Of a DNA stretch of 12,154 nt, positions 1 through 5,788 are shown one piece after another. Source of the DNA: Acidimicrobiia bacterium (GTDB lineage Bacteria; Actinomycetota; Acidimicrobiia; Acidimicrobiales; JACDCH01). Under the pieces are notes generated by a model that was not told where the DNA came from, made no database searches, and saw only the letters and a list, made by a program, of their open reading frames with translations. The stretch is taken from assembly GCA_013694495.1 (NCBI GenBank), contig JACDCH010000059.1:1-12154 (forward strand). The letters are read 5' to 3'. Made by a program: the position numbers and the translations under genes. How positions within the stretch are numbered: position 1 is the stretch's first letter; every line of letters begins with the position of its first letter.

Positions 1-826
1 CCGCACCGCCGGCCACCAGCGCCGCCGTCCGCCGGGGCGTCAGGCCGTCGACCCGGCCGGCGAGCTCGGCCCCGACGGCCGTCGTGACCGCCGGGAGGAG
101 CAGGACGAGGGGCACAGCGGCCGGAGCCAGGGCCATGCCGTCGGTGAGCAGCGGCACGTACTCCTCCACGGCGGTGACCCCGCTGAGCACGGCCGCGACC
201 ACGACCGTGCGACGCACGGGCCCGTGCCGCCCGGCCTCCCGGAGACCGGCCCGCAACGTGGCGACGTACCCGTCGACGCCGCCGCCCTCCTCCTCGTCCT
301 CGACGCTGACCGCCGGCGCGGTGGCCGGGAGCAGGAACGGCAACGCCGCGGCCACGAGGCCGAGGGCGACACTCGCCCAGCCGGCCGCCTCGTAGCCGCC
401 GGCGGCGACGAGCGGGCCCGCCAGCGCGGTGGCGACGATGACGGCGAGGGCGCTCGCCACCTCCGCCCGCCCGACCACCTTGGCGTACTCCTCCGGCACC
501 CCGAGCGCCACGAGCTCGTCGTAGACGAGGGCCTCCCAGGTACCCGAGGCGAACGAGCCGCCCGCGCCCCACAGCACGAAGCCGGCGGCGAACCCGCCGA
601 ACGACGGGCACACGAGCCACACCACGAAGCCCGCCGTTCGCAGCAGCGCCGCCGCGGCGAGCAAGTGGCGGCGGGACACCCGGTCGGCCAGCGCGCCCGA
701 CGGGATCTCCAGGCCGAAGGCCGTGATCGACCACAGCGCCAGGAGCGCGGAGATGTGCCCGCCGGACAACCCCGCCTGGCTGAACAGGAGGGCGTACACG
801 GGGTAGAGCGGCACCAGCTCGTCCAC
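1..826 (-). CDS. MFS transporter, C-terminal part beyond left edge
   Basis: An open minus-strand frame runs from about 895 to the window edge without a stop and encodes about 275 residues rich in hydrophobic helices. The segment after the first helices contains GALADRVSRRH, which matches the conserved MFS loop 2-3 motif (G-x-L-x-D-R-x-x-R-R). Acidic residues (VEDEEEGG) near position 290 sit where the central cytoplasmic loop between the two six-helix halves is expected. The family exports or imports small molecules by proton coupling; the substrate cannot be told. The start is uncertain: the frame has no ATG after the in-frame TGA at 896-898. I chose the GTG at 824-826, although this cuts into the first helix, and homologues normally have some residues before it. 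A CTG at 854-856 or a one-base shift joining an upstream ATG are alternatives. It is divergent from the methyltransferase gene. Confidence 0.8.
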   Translation of the reverse strand, partial: MDELVPLYPVYALLFSQAGLSGGHISALLALWSITAFGLEIPSGALADRVSRRHLLAAAALLRTAGFVVWLVCPSFGGFAAGFVLWGAGGSFASGTWEALVYDELVALGVPEEYAKVVGRAEVASALAVIVATALAGPLVAAGGYEAAGWASVALGLVAAALPFLLPATAPAVSVEDEEEGGGVDGYVATLRAGLREAGRHGPVRRTVVVAAVLSGVTAVEEYVPLLTDGMALAPAAVPLVLLLPAVTTAVGAELAGRVDGLTPRRTAALVAGGA

Positions 827-903
827 GAACGCGAGCAGGACGATGCGCCGGACCAGCGCGCGGTGCGGCCGGGGATCGCGGCGACGACGGCGGGATCAAC
901 ATC

Positions 904-920
904 GATGCATGCGCTGCATC
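904..920. promoter_or_regulatory. Short inverted repeat between divergent genes
   Basis: GATGCA and TGCATC form 6-bp arms around a 5-nt spacer in the gap between the minus-strand MFS gene and the plus-strand methyltransferase. The position suits an operator for a dimeric regulator acting on either gene, but the arms are short and no regulator gene is nearby. Chance occurrence is quite possible. Confidence 0.2.
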
Positions 921-985
921 ATGGCCGACGACGCACGCCGGTGAAGGGCGACTTCCGCCGGCGCGGCACGTGGTTTCCTGGGGGC

Positions 986-1312
986 ATGAGCTCGGCACCG
1001 TCGGAGCGGGTCCACCACCCGGTGTTCGCTCGCGTCTACGACCGCCTGTCGGCGGCCTCCGGGCGCGCCGGCGTGGCCGAGCACCGGGACCGGTTGTTGG
1101 CCGGCGTGAGCGGCCGGGTCGTCGAGGTCGGGGCCGGCAACGGGCTCAACTTCGCCCACTACCCGTCCACCGTCGCCGAGGTCGTGGCCGTCGAGCCCGA
1201 GCGCTACCTGCGGGCCCGAGCGGAGGAGGCGGCGACCGCGGCCCCCGTCCCGGTCACCGTGGTGGAGGGCACGGCGACATGGCTGCCCGGCAACCGGAGG
1301 GTGCGTACATGA
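986..1312 (+). pseudogene. Class I SAM methyltransferase, 3'-truncated
   Basis: ATG at 986 opens a 108-residue product. The N-terminal region (HPVFARVYDRLSA) and motif I, VEVGAGNGLNF at about residues 46-56, followed by an acidic post-I residue in VAVEPER, are typical of Rossmann-fold SAM-dependent methyltransferases. The family is usually about 200 residues. Here similarity stops at about residue 102 (VVEGTATWLPG), before the later motifs that complete the fold, and the last residues NRRVRT look foreign. The reading stops within a strong dyad repeat at 1293-1340, so the break coincides with that structure. The product would probably not be active. An in-frame extension upstream to 224 is only the antisense shadow of the MFS gene, so I take the ATG at 986. 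A recombination or assembly junction near 1290 is the likely cause. Confidence 0.75.
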
Positions 1313-1340
1313 CCGATCGGTCCGGCTGGCACCCTCCGGT
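1293..1340. repeat. 48-bp co-centred dyad: 12-bp outer arms, 12-bp core palindrome
   Basis: ACCGGAGGGTGC (1293-1304) is exactly the reverse complement of GCACCCTCCGGT (1329-1340). In the 24-nt spacer lies a second perfect palindrome, GACCGATCGGTC (1311-1322), with the same centre of symmetry (1316.5). The two are separated by unpaired 6-nt flanks. The element overlaps the premature stop of the methyltransferase and lies about 195 nt before the DUF899 start. It could be an operator for a dimeric or tetrameric regulator, a recombination site or mobile-element end, or a transcript hairpin. No T-run follows it, so a classical intrinsic terminator is less likely. Confidence 0.75.
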
Positions 1341-1534
1341 CGTCGGGCCCTGGCGGCGGGCTGCGGGTCGTCGACATGCGTCCTCCTCGTGTCGATGTCA
1401 TCGCCCATGAAGACGCCGACCGCATCCCGTCTGTGACAGCCCGCCGCGGTCTTCCCCCGGACGGCCGCGATGAGATCCGGGGCGCTGCGTCGTCGGACGG
1501 GTAGAACGCGCGCACCCACTTCGAAGGAGAGAAT

Positions 1535-2221
1535 GTGGATCAACTGACCCCCGCAGGCGAGCTGGCGGCGACGAACGGCATCCGACATCCCGGCGAGTCC
1601 GAGGAGTACCGGCGCGCCCGGCAGGCCCTGCTCGTGGAGGAGATCGAGGTGCGTCGGCAGGCCGAGCGGGTGGCCGAGCTGCGCCGGGCGCTCCCGCCCG
1701 GCGGTGAGGTCCCTGCCGATTACCGCTTCGTGGCCGAGGACGGCCGCGAGGTGGCGCTGTCCGACCTCTTCGGCGACCACGACACCTTGGTCGTCTACAG
1801 CTACATGTTCGGGCCGGAGCGCGAGGCGCCGTGCCCGATGTGCACCTCGATGATGGGCGGGATCGCCGGCAAGGTCGCCGACATCGGCCAGCGCGTAGCG
1901 ATCGCCTTCACCGCCCGGGCGCCCATCGAGCGCCTCACGGCCGCCAAGGCGGCGCGGGGATGGACCGACATGCCGGTGTACAGCGACACCACGGGTGAAT
2001 ACACCCGCGCCTACGTGTCGGCCGACGACGGCGACATCCCGGCGCTCAACGTGTTCTCCCGCCGGGAGGGCGTGGTCCGCCACTTCTGGAGCGAGGAGAT
2101 CGGTTTCGACATGGCCGACCCCGGCCAGGACCCGCGCAGCGCGGTCGAGCTCGACCCACTGTGGCTCGTGCTCGACACGACACCCGGAGGTCGGGGCACG
2201 GACTGGCGCCCCGGCCTGTAA
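1535..2221 (+). CDS. DUF899 family thioredoxin-like protein
   Basis: The 228-residue product begins with a helical region (about residues 20-55, many Glu/Arg/Ala). A thioredoxin-like fold follows, containing VVYSYMFGPEREAPCPMC. The CPMC pair (Cys100 and Cys103) is the redox-motif position seen in DUF899 proteins, which resemble AhpC/TSA thioredoxin folds. Length and layout agree with the family. The biochemical role of the family is not well defined; a thiol-disulfide or peroxide-related activity is inferred from the fold. I chose the GTG at 1535 because GAAGGAGAG lies just upstream; the overlapping ATG at 1533 runs into a TGA after three codons. No signal peptide is seen, so the protein is probably cytoplasmic. 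The ABC ATPase remnant starts at its stop codon, suggesting a former operon. This is the only clearly intact gene left of 3968 apart from the small membrane ORF. Confidence 0.88.
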   Translation: MDQLTPAGELAATNGIRHPGESEEYRRARQALLVEEIEVRRQAERVAELRRALPPGGEVPADYRFVAEDGREVALSDLFGDHDTLVVYSYMFGPEREAPCPMCTSMMGGIAGKVADIGQRVAIAFTARAPIERLTAAKAARGWTDMPVYSDTTGEYTRAYVSADDGDIPALNVFSRREGVVRHFWSEEIGFDMADPGQDPRSAVELDPLWLVLDTTPGGRGTDWRPGL

Positions 2222-2697
2222 CCGGCGCAATCGGCGAGGACCTGGTCCTGGGCTACCAACGGACCACGGTGGTCCACGGCGTGTCCCTGCGGCTCAGCCC
2301 CCGCGCCGTCACTGCCCTGATCGGTCCGAACGGCAGCGGTAAGTCGACCGTGCTGCGGTCCCTCGCCCGGCTGCACCGCGTCGAGTCGGGGCGGATCGGC
2401 CTCGGGGACGGCCCGCCCGGAGCCGCCGCGCCGCGCTCGGCTCGCGGCTTCGCCCGGCGGGTGACGCTGCTCTCGCAGTCCCGGCCCCACCCGTCGGGAC
2501 TCGAGGTGCGCGACGTCGTGGCCTTGCGCCACCCCCACCGCCGGGCGCTTCTCCCCGCTCACCGACGTCGACCGCGCCGCCATCGGGCGGGCGATGGACC
2601 TCACCGGCATCACCGACATGGCCCGCCGCCCCGGGACCAGCTCTCCGGCGGCGAGCTGCAGCGCGTGCTGCAGCGCGTGTCAGTGGACGGTGCGTAG
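2161..2697 (+). pseudogene. ABC transporter ATPase (FecE/FepC-like), frameshifted and 3'-truncated
   Basis: One frame encodes EDLVLGYQRTTVVHGVSL, Walker A GPNGSGKST (near 2323-2349) and the Q-loop region LLSQSRPHP. This arrangement is typical of iron-siderophore/cobalamin importer ATPases. Near 2540-2546 the homology passes to another frame (GRFSPLTDVDRAAIGRAMD), and near 2634-2639 it returns to the first for the signature LSGGELQRV. Both shifts look like one-base changes in short C or G runs. After the signature, sequence stops at a duplicated 12-mer (2656-2679); Walker B, the D-loop and the H-loop are absent. The 5' end is also unclear: the only standard start in frame is GTG 2161, inside the DUF899 gene. 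A natural start may have been GTG where GTA now stands at 2218. As written it cannot make a working ATPase. Confidence 0.85.
2656..2679. repeat. 12-bp perfect tandem duplication at the ABC gene breakpoint
   Basis: CTGCAGCGCGTG occurs twice head to tail. The first copy encodes the LQRV of the ABC signature region (GGELQRV); the second repeats it where family members continue with a different sequence. The duplication ends one base before the stop codon of the converging small membrane gene at 2680, so it marks the exact junction between two unrelated coding blocks. Confidence 0.9.
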
Positions 2698-2868
2698 GGC
2701 GAACCAGGCGATGGTGATACAGGCCAACCCAGCGACGAAGGTGCGGATGTCACGGTTGTGCCGCACCCGCCAGAGCGCGATCCCGAAGATCGGCGCCGCG
2801 ATGGCAGCTTGCACGAATGCGCCTGCGTCGGTCCGGGGCAGCGCCAGGTCGATCAGGAGGTCGCTCAC
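2680..2868 (-). CDS. Small two-helix membrane protein, unknown function
   Basis: A GTG at 2868 opens a 62-residue frame. It contains two hydrophobic stretches: about residues 16-34 (GAFVQAAIAAPIFGIALW) and about 42-58 (FVAGLACITIAWFAL). They are joined by a basic loop, RVRHNRD, suggesting a helical hairpin with the loop on the cytoplasmic side. I do not recognise the family. It begins 13 nt after the end of the peroxiredoxin-like gene and has the same codon bias, so it is probably the last gene of that minus-strand set. The frame continues upstream without a stop, but only through shadow sequence of the peroxiredoxin gene. Its stop codon abuts the converging ABC remnant. Confidence 0.6.
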   Translation of the reverse strand: MSDLLIDLALPRTDAGAFVQAAIAAPIFGIALWRVRHNRDIRTFVAGLACITIAWFALRTVH

Positions 2869-2881
2869 TCGACGGCGCGAC

Positions 2882-3438
2882 TCAGCTCTGTCGCGCGACC
2901 GCCACGATGTCGGTGGTCGGCGGGTAGTCGAGCGTTCGTGCCCGGTACAGGAAGCGCACGGTGTGGTCCGGTGTCGAGGATCACGAATCCCGGGGCTTGC
3001 CGGGGGTGGGCGGGGATGCGGCCCTGGCGGGCCCGGCGAGCGACCCGCATGTAGTTCCACCAGGTGCGGGGCCAGAGGAGCCTCCACCACTGGATCTTCC
3101 GCACATCGAGCGCCTCGTACAGGGCGTGGTCGGAGTCGAGCAGCAACCGGAAGTCGACACCGTGGTCCATGAGGTGGCGGGCCTGGCAGTCGGCGGCACC
3201 GCCAACTCCGACCACGCTCACACCCGCCGCTTCGAGGGTCGGGCGGGCGGCCTCGAGCTCGATCAGGACGCGGCAGGGCATGCAGCAGTAGTAGCGCATC
3301 CAGCGGGACGGCCAGCGGCCGTTCGAGCAGCTCATCGAGCGCGACCGGCTCTCCGTCGACCTCTCGCAACGTGAGGGGCCGACGGTGTCGCCGGGCTTGG
3401 TGAGCGCGTCCATCGTCGTCAGGAACCGCCTTCGTCAT
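2882..3438 (-). pseudogene. Peroxiredoxin-like AhpC/TSA family protein, multiply frameshifted
   Basis: Homology-like sequence crosses all three minus frames in order. ATG 3438 gives MTKAVPDDD. A second frame gives DALTKPGDTVGP, a third piece gives LTLREVDGEPVALDELLERP, and the next gives MRYYCCMPCRVLIELEAARP through WNYMRVARRARQGRIP and PGFVILDTG. The last frame gives VRFLYRARTLDYPPTTDIV and stops at 2882. The order matches peroxiredoxin-like proteins (PRX_like2 type), with CCMPC in the place of the active cysteines after the first strand. Apparent one-base shifts lie near 3408, 3374-3379, 3299-3302 and 2965-2969, mostly in runs of C or G. Repaired, the protein would be about 185 residues, a normal length. 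Start 3438 overlaps the stop of the preceding small ORF by ATGA. The lack of internal decay argues for recent indels or sequence error, not an old pseudogene. Confidence 0.8.
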
Positions 3439-3617
3439 GGTGAGCTTCCCGCCCGGAGCGGGCCGGACAGACGACGCGGTGCAGCATCCAGGCAAGGGTT
3501 GTCGTCGTCGCGGCCCGGCTCGCTGGAGAACACGACCGGCTGGTCGGCGGCGTCGTCCTCCACGATGTAGGCGGCGCCAGCGAGCCCGTCGCCGGTCAGG
3601 TGGCAGCTTCGGGACAT
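3435..3617 (-). CDS. Small hypothetical protein in peroxiredoxin set
   Basis: ATG at 3617 follows TGAGGAGT at a good ribosome-binding distance, and the 60-residue frame ends in TGA overlapping the peroxiredoxin ATG by four bases. The first 40 residues (including AGAAYIVEDDAADQPVVFSSEPG) use GC-rich third positions, as real genes here do. The last 20 (LDAAPRRLSGPLRAGSSP) look less natural, and another frame from about 3495 could be the true continuation. I do not recognise a family. It could also be the C-terminal part of the upstream lipoprotein separated by a shift near 3640. Given the shifts on both sides, the exact limits are unsure. Confidence 0.45.
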   Translation of the reverse strand: MSRSCHLTGDGLAGAAYIVEDDAADQPVVFSSEPGRDDDNPCLDAAPRRLSGPLRAGSSP

Positions 3618-3634
3618 ACACCAAACTCCTCAGC

Positions 3635-3874
3635 TCAGGCGACGTCGGCGACGATGGACCGGGCCTCCTCGGCGGGCTGCGCCGCCGAAGTGCCCGTCCC
3701 CCTACCGCCGGGGCCGCGACCGTCCCGCCGTTGTCGTCGCCGCCGCACGCGGGCAGCAGGGCCGCAGGCCGATGCCAGCAAACGCCGAGTGCCGCGCCGC
3801 GGCGCCCCGCCCAGTCGAGGAACCCCCCGCCTGTCAATCGCTGCCCGCGCTGCTGTGCTGGGCTGATCTGTCAC
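3635..3874 (-). pseudogene. Tat-type lipoprotein, N-terminal region frameshifted
   Basis: A GTG at 3874 is preceded by a perfect AAGGAGG (3880-3886). The open frame gives VTDQPSTAARAAIDRRG and later GTGTSAAQPAEEARSIVADVA. Between these, neighbouring frames hold a coherent export signal: FLDWAGR, then FAGIGL, then AALLPACGGDDNGG. Joined, they read as a twin-arginine signal (IDRRGFLDWAG), a hydrophobic core, and a lipobox ending in Cys followed by GGDDNGG, typical of actinobacterial lipoproteins. The first shift lies at the six-C run 3823-3828; others lie near 3775-3800 and 3710-3750. The mature part is too short to name. It is 93 bp downstream of the anti-sigma gene and probably cotranscribed. 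An unshifted 79-residue reading exists but is Arg-rich and has no export signal. Confidence 0.55.
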
Positions 3875-3967
3875 CCCGGCCTCCTTGTTGAACTGGGACG
3901 AACCGCGCAGGGAACCCGCTCGGGGCGAGAGCCTCCCGCCTCATGCTGAACGCGCTGGCCCGGTTGT

Positions 3968-4204
3968 TCAGGTGCCGAGTTGCGCGGCGAAGCGCCGGAG
4001 CCGCAGCGCCCCCAGCGTGTCGTGGTCGCGGTCGCGGTCCCCCAGGTTGCGCAGCGATCGCTTGACCATGCGGGTGACCGCGACGTCACCGCTGCAGCCC
4101 CAGCACTCCCGCAGGTGCGCAGCGACAGCTGCGGTCTGGTCGAGCTCGCCGTCCACGTAGGCCGTCAGGAGTCGCTTGGTCCGGCGGTGGGCCCACGTGC
4201 TCAT
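3968..4204 (-). CDS. Zinc-finger (ZAS) anti-sigma factor, divergent copy
   Basis: The 78-residue product carries the zinc-binding anti-sigma motif: His6, then His30-x3-Cys34-x2-Cys37 (HLRECWGC), within LLTAYVDGELDQ and a helical stretch. This is the RsrA/RshA/ChrR-type ZAS fold, which binds an ECF sigma factor and, in the redox-sensing members, releases it when the Cys ligands are oxidised. There is no membrane segment, so it is cytoplasmic. The C-terminal half is basic (RMVKRSLRNLGDRDRD). ATG 4204 is chosen because a GTTT -10-like box ends ten bases upstream, giving an almost leaderless message. The partner sigma gene is divergent, 73 bp away. Having its own anti-sigma gene on the other side as well is unusual. 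Confidence 0.85.
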   Translation of the reverse strand: MSTWAHRRTKRLLTAYVDGELDQTAAVAAHLRECWGCSGDVAVTRMVKRSLRNLGDRDRDHDTLGALRLRRFAAQLGT

Positions 4205-4213
4205 CGCTGCCGG

Positions 4214-4241
4214 AAACCCGACGACCGGTGCGAGACTTCCC
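4214..4241 (-). promoter_or_regulatory. SigR/SigH-type promoter for the divergent anti-sigma gene
   Basis: On the minus strand GGGAAG (4241-4236) is followed after exactly 18 bases by GTTT (4217-4214). This matches the GGGAAT-N18-GTT consensus of actinobacterial SigR/SigH regulons except for the last -35 base. A start about seven bases further on would fall at or just before ATG 4204, giving a leaderless or near-leaderless transcript. Confidence 0.7.
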
Positions 4242-4269
4242 GGGAATGGTCGTGCACGCCGCCGGGTTT
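4242..4269 (+). promoter_or_regulatory. SigR/SigH-type promoter for the ECF sigma operon
   Basis: GGGAAT (4242-4247), exactly 18 bases, then GTTT (4266-4269) is a full match to the SigR/SigH consensus. The predicted start is within a few bases of ATG 4278, so the mRNA would be nearly leaderless. Its -35 shares the palindrome TTCCCGGGAA (4237-4246) with the divergent promoter. Sigma autoregulation is the natural inference. Confidence 0.75.
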
Positions 4270-4277
4270 CGTCTTCG

Positions 4278-4838
4278 ATGGGAGCTTCGCTGAGCGGCCC
4301 GGCGGCGACGGCCGACGAGCGGTTCGCACTGTTCGTGTTGCCGGAGGTGGAGGTGCTGTTGCGGGTCGCCCGGACCCTCACCCCGGACCATGCTGATGCC
4401 GAAGATCTGGTGCAGGACACCTTGATCCGGGCCTACCGCGGCATCGACGGGTTCGACGGCGCCCATCCCCGGGCGTGGCTGCTGACGATCCTGCGCAACA
4501 CCCAGATCAACCGGACCCGCCGCCGCCGTCCCGAGCTGCTCGACGACCCTGACAGCACGATGGCGACGGTGGCCGACACCTCCGCTGATGGCCAGAGCGT
4601 CGAGGCGTTGGTGGTCGGCGCCACCTTCGACGCAGTCGTGGAGGACGCGTTCCGCAGCCTGCCCGACCCGTTTCGTCGGGCTGTCGAGCTGGTCGACATC
4701 AATGGGCTCAGCTATGCGGAGGCGGCGGGGGTGATGGGCGTTCCTGTCGGCACGATCATGAGCCGGATCCACCGCGCCCGCCGGCGCATGCGTGACCGGC
4801 TGGCCAGCGCCGGCCTCGCCTCCAGGAGCAAGCGATGA
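4278..4838 (+). CDS. ECF RNA polymerase sigma factor, SigR/SigH-like
   Basis: The 186-residue product has region 2 at about residues 25-85, with DAEDLVQDTLIRAYRGIDGF and the -10 binding helix HPRAWLLTILRNTQINRTRR. Region 4 lies at about 125-178 (LPDPFRRAVELVD, GLSYAEAAGVMG, VGTIMSRIHRARRRMRDRL), a helix-turn-helix that reads the -35 element. The length is normal for ECF sigmas. LLTILRNTQIN(R) and the neighbouring promoter type resemble the SigR/SigH/SigE group that answers disulfide or oxidative stress; this assignment is inferred. ATG 4278 fits a leaderless transcript from the promoter at 4242-4269. The frame stays open upstream to about 4176, but that region contains the promoter. Its stop overlaps the next ATG by ATGA, coupling sigma and anti-sigma synthesis. 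Confidence 0.93.
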   Translation: MGASLSGPAATADERFALFVLPEVEVLLRVARTLTPDHADAEDLVQDTLIRAYRGIDGFDGAHPRAWLLTILRNTQINRTRRRRPELLDDPDSTMATVADTSADGQSVEALVVGATFDAVVEDAFRSLPDPFRRAVELVDINGLSYAEAAGVMGVPVGTIMSRIHRARRRMRDRLASAGLASRSKR

Positions 4839-5140
4839 GACCCTTCCGACGCCGATCCGACCGCCCGATGAACTGCATGCAGGTCGGACGCCGGCTGCAG
4901 CGCTACCTCGACGGCAACCTCGACGACCTCACCGCCCGGCGCATCATGCGCCACCTCGAGGACTGCCGGCGTTGCGGTCTGGAGGCCACCGCCTACACCG
5001 AGATCAAAGCCAGCCTGGCCCGCCGCGCCATCGATGTTCCCGACGACGCCGTGACCCGGCTGCGGGCCTTCGGTGAGCGGCTCGTCCACGAGGGCCCACC
5101 CACGGATCTCGACCTGCCCGACGAGACCCCGAGTGCGTAG
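4835..5140 (+). CDS. Zinc-finger (ZAS) anti-sigma factor, coupled to sigma gene
   Basis: The 101-residue product shows Cys14, then His40-x3-Cys44-x2-Cys47 (HLEDCRRC), with the typical QVGRRLQRYLDGNLDD helix between them. This is the four-ligand zinc site of cytoplasmic anti-sigma factors, and its spacing is close to RsrA-like proteins. It should bind the ECF sigma encoded just before it and hold it inactive. ATG 4835 overlaps the sigma stop (ATGA). The internal ATG 4868 (MNCMQVG) is the start position more typical of the family and is a valid alternative. The acidic C-terminus (DLDLPDETPSA) follows a short helix. There is no membrane span. Its stop lies inside the start of the next gene. Confidence 0.92.
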   Translation: MRPFRRRSDRPMNCMQVGRRLQRYLDGNLDDLTARRIMRHLEDCRRCGLEATAYTEIKASLARRAIDVPDDAVTRLRAFGERLVHEGPPTDLDLPDETPSA

Positions 5141-5633
5141 CCGCCCAGAGGCCGAGCCCGTGTCTCTGCCCGCCCGCCACCAGCGCAAGTTCGGTTCGGG
5201 TTCCCGCCGCCCGGACCCGACCAGCGGGGCGGTCGTTCATTCCCACAGCGACCGCCCCGCGAGGTCCACCCCCCACGCCGATCCCGCCAGTGACACCCCC
5301 GGCAGTCGTGCAACGGTCCCCTCGGGGTGGGTGCTCATGATCGGGTTGGGTGGGCTGGTCCTCACGCTCGGCGCGGTCATCCTGGAGGTGATCTCGGGTC
5401 AGTACGCCAACTCTGTGGTTCCCGGCTGGGCCCGCTGGGTGCCCCTCGCGTGGCCGCAACCGCTGCGGGTGGCGTGGTGGCTGGCGGTGGCGGCCGGGGC
5501 GGCCGCGTTCCGCTGGTCGCTGCACCGCCTCGGCCTCCGGCCGAACCCGGTCGTGACCGTGGGCACCGTGGTCCCGTTCCTCGCCTTCGCTGCCGGCATC
5601 GGCGTCGGTGCCGATTGGGCCACCTGGCACTGA
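5133..5633 (+). CDS. Three-helix membrane protein, unknown function
   Basis: GTG 5133 overlaps the anti-sigma stop by eight bases (GTGCGTAG). The product has 166 residues. About the first 65 are polar, rich in Arg, Ser and Pro and probably unstructured. Three hydrophobic spans follow: WVLMIGLGGLVLTLGAVILEV (about 68-88), LRVAWWLAVAAGAAAF (about 110-126) and TVVPFLAFAAGIGVGADW (about 147-163). I do not recognise the family. Its place as third gene behind sigma and anti-sigma suggests that it is induced with them and may respond to envelope conditions, but this is inference from position. The frame extends upstream to 5073, overlapping the anti-sigma gene more deeply, so the GTG is preferred. 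Confidence 0.75.
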   Translation: MRSRPEAEPVSLPARHQRKFGSGSRRPDPTSGAVVHSHSDRPARSTPHADPASDTPGSRATVPSGWVLMIGLGGLVLTLGAVILEVISGQYANSVVPGWARWVPLAWPQPLRVAWWLAVAAGAAAFRWSLHRLGLRPNPVVTVGTVVPFLAFAAGIGVGADWATWH

Positions 5634-5788
5634 GCTGACTCCCTCTCCGGGATCGGGTGTCAAGCGGTTCGTCGGTTGAGGTGATCGTTGGTGGCCGTGG
5701 AGGCTCGCGGGTGGGGAAGGTCGCCTCGTCTGTCCGCCTTCGGGCGTGACTTTCGCCTGTGCCTCCGCGACGAAGCCACCGACGCTTG
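5634..5788. other. Gap before flavoprotein fragment, no gene seen
   Basis: No frame here shows recognisable protein sequence, and I see no convincing promoter or terminator. The flavoprotein remnant appears abruptly at its right end, so a breakpoint lies somewhere in this stretch. Confidence 0.4.

Noticed and set aside
224..985. Long plus-strand open frame leading into the methyltransferase
   Set aside because: It is antisense to the MFS gene, very Arg/Glu/Pro-rich and without domain features; the methyltransferase start at 986 is the sensible one.
1376..1504. 42-residue plus-strand ORF before DUF899
   Set aside because: It has no ribosome-binding site, no recognisable motif and no coupling to its neighbours.
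896..2230. 444-codon minus-strand open frame
   Set aside because: It lies opposite the methyltransferase and the intact DUF899 gene and shows shadow composition (Arg, His, Gly runs); high GC content keeps antisense frames open.
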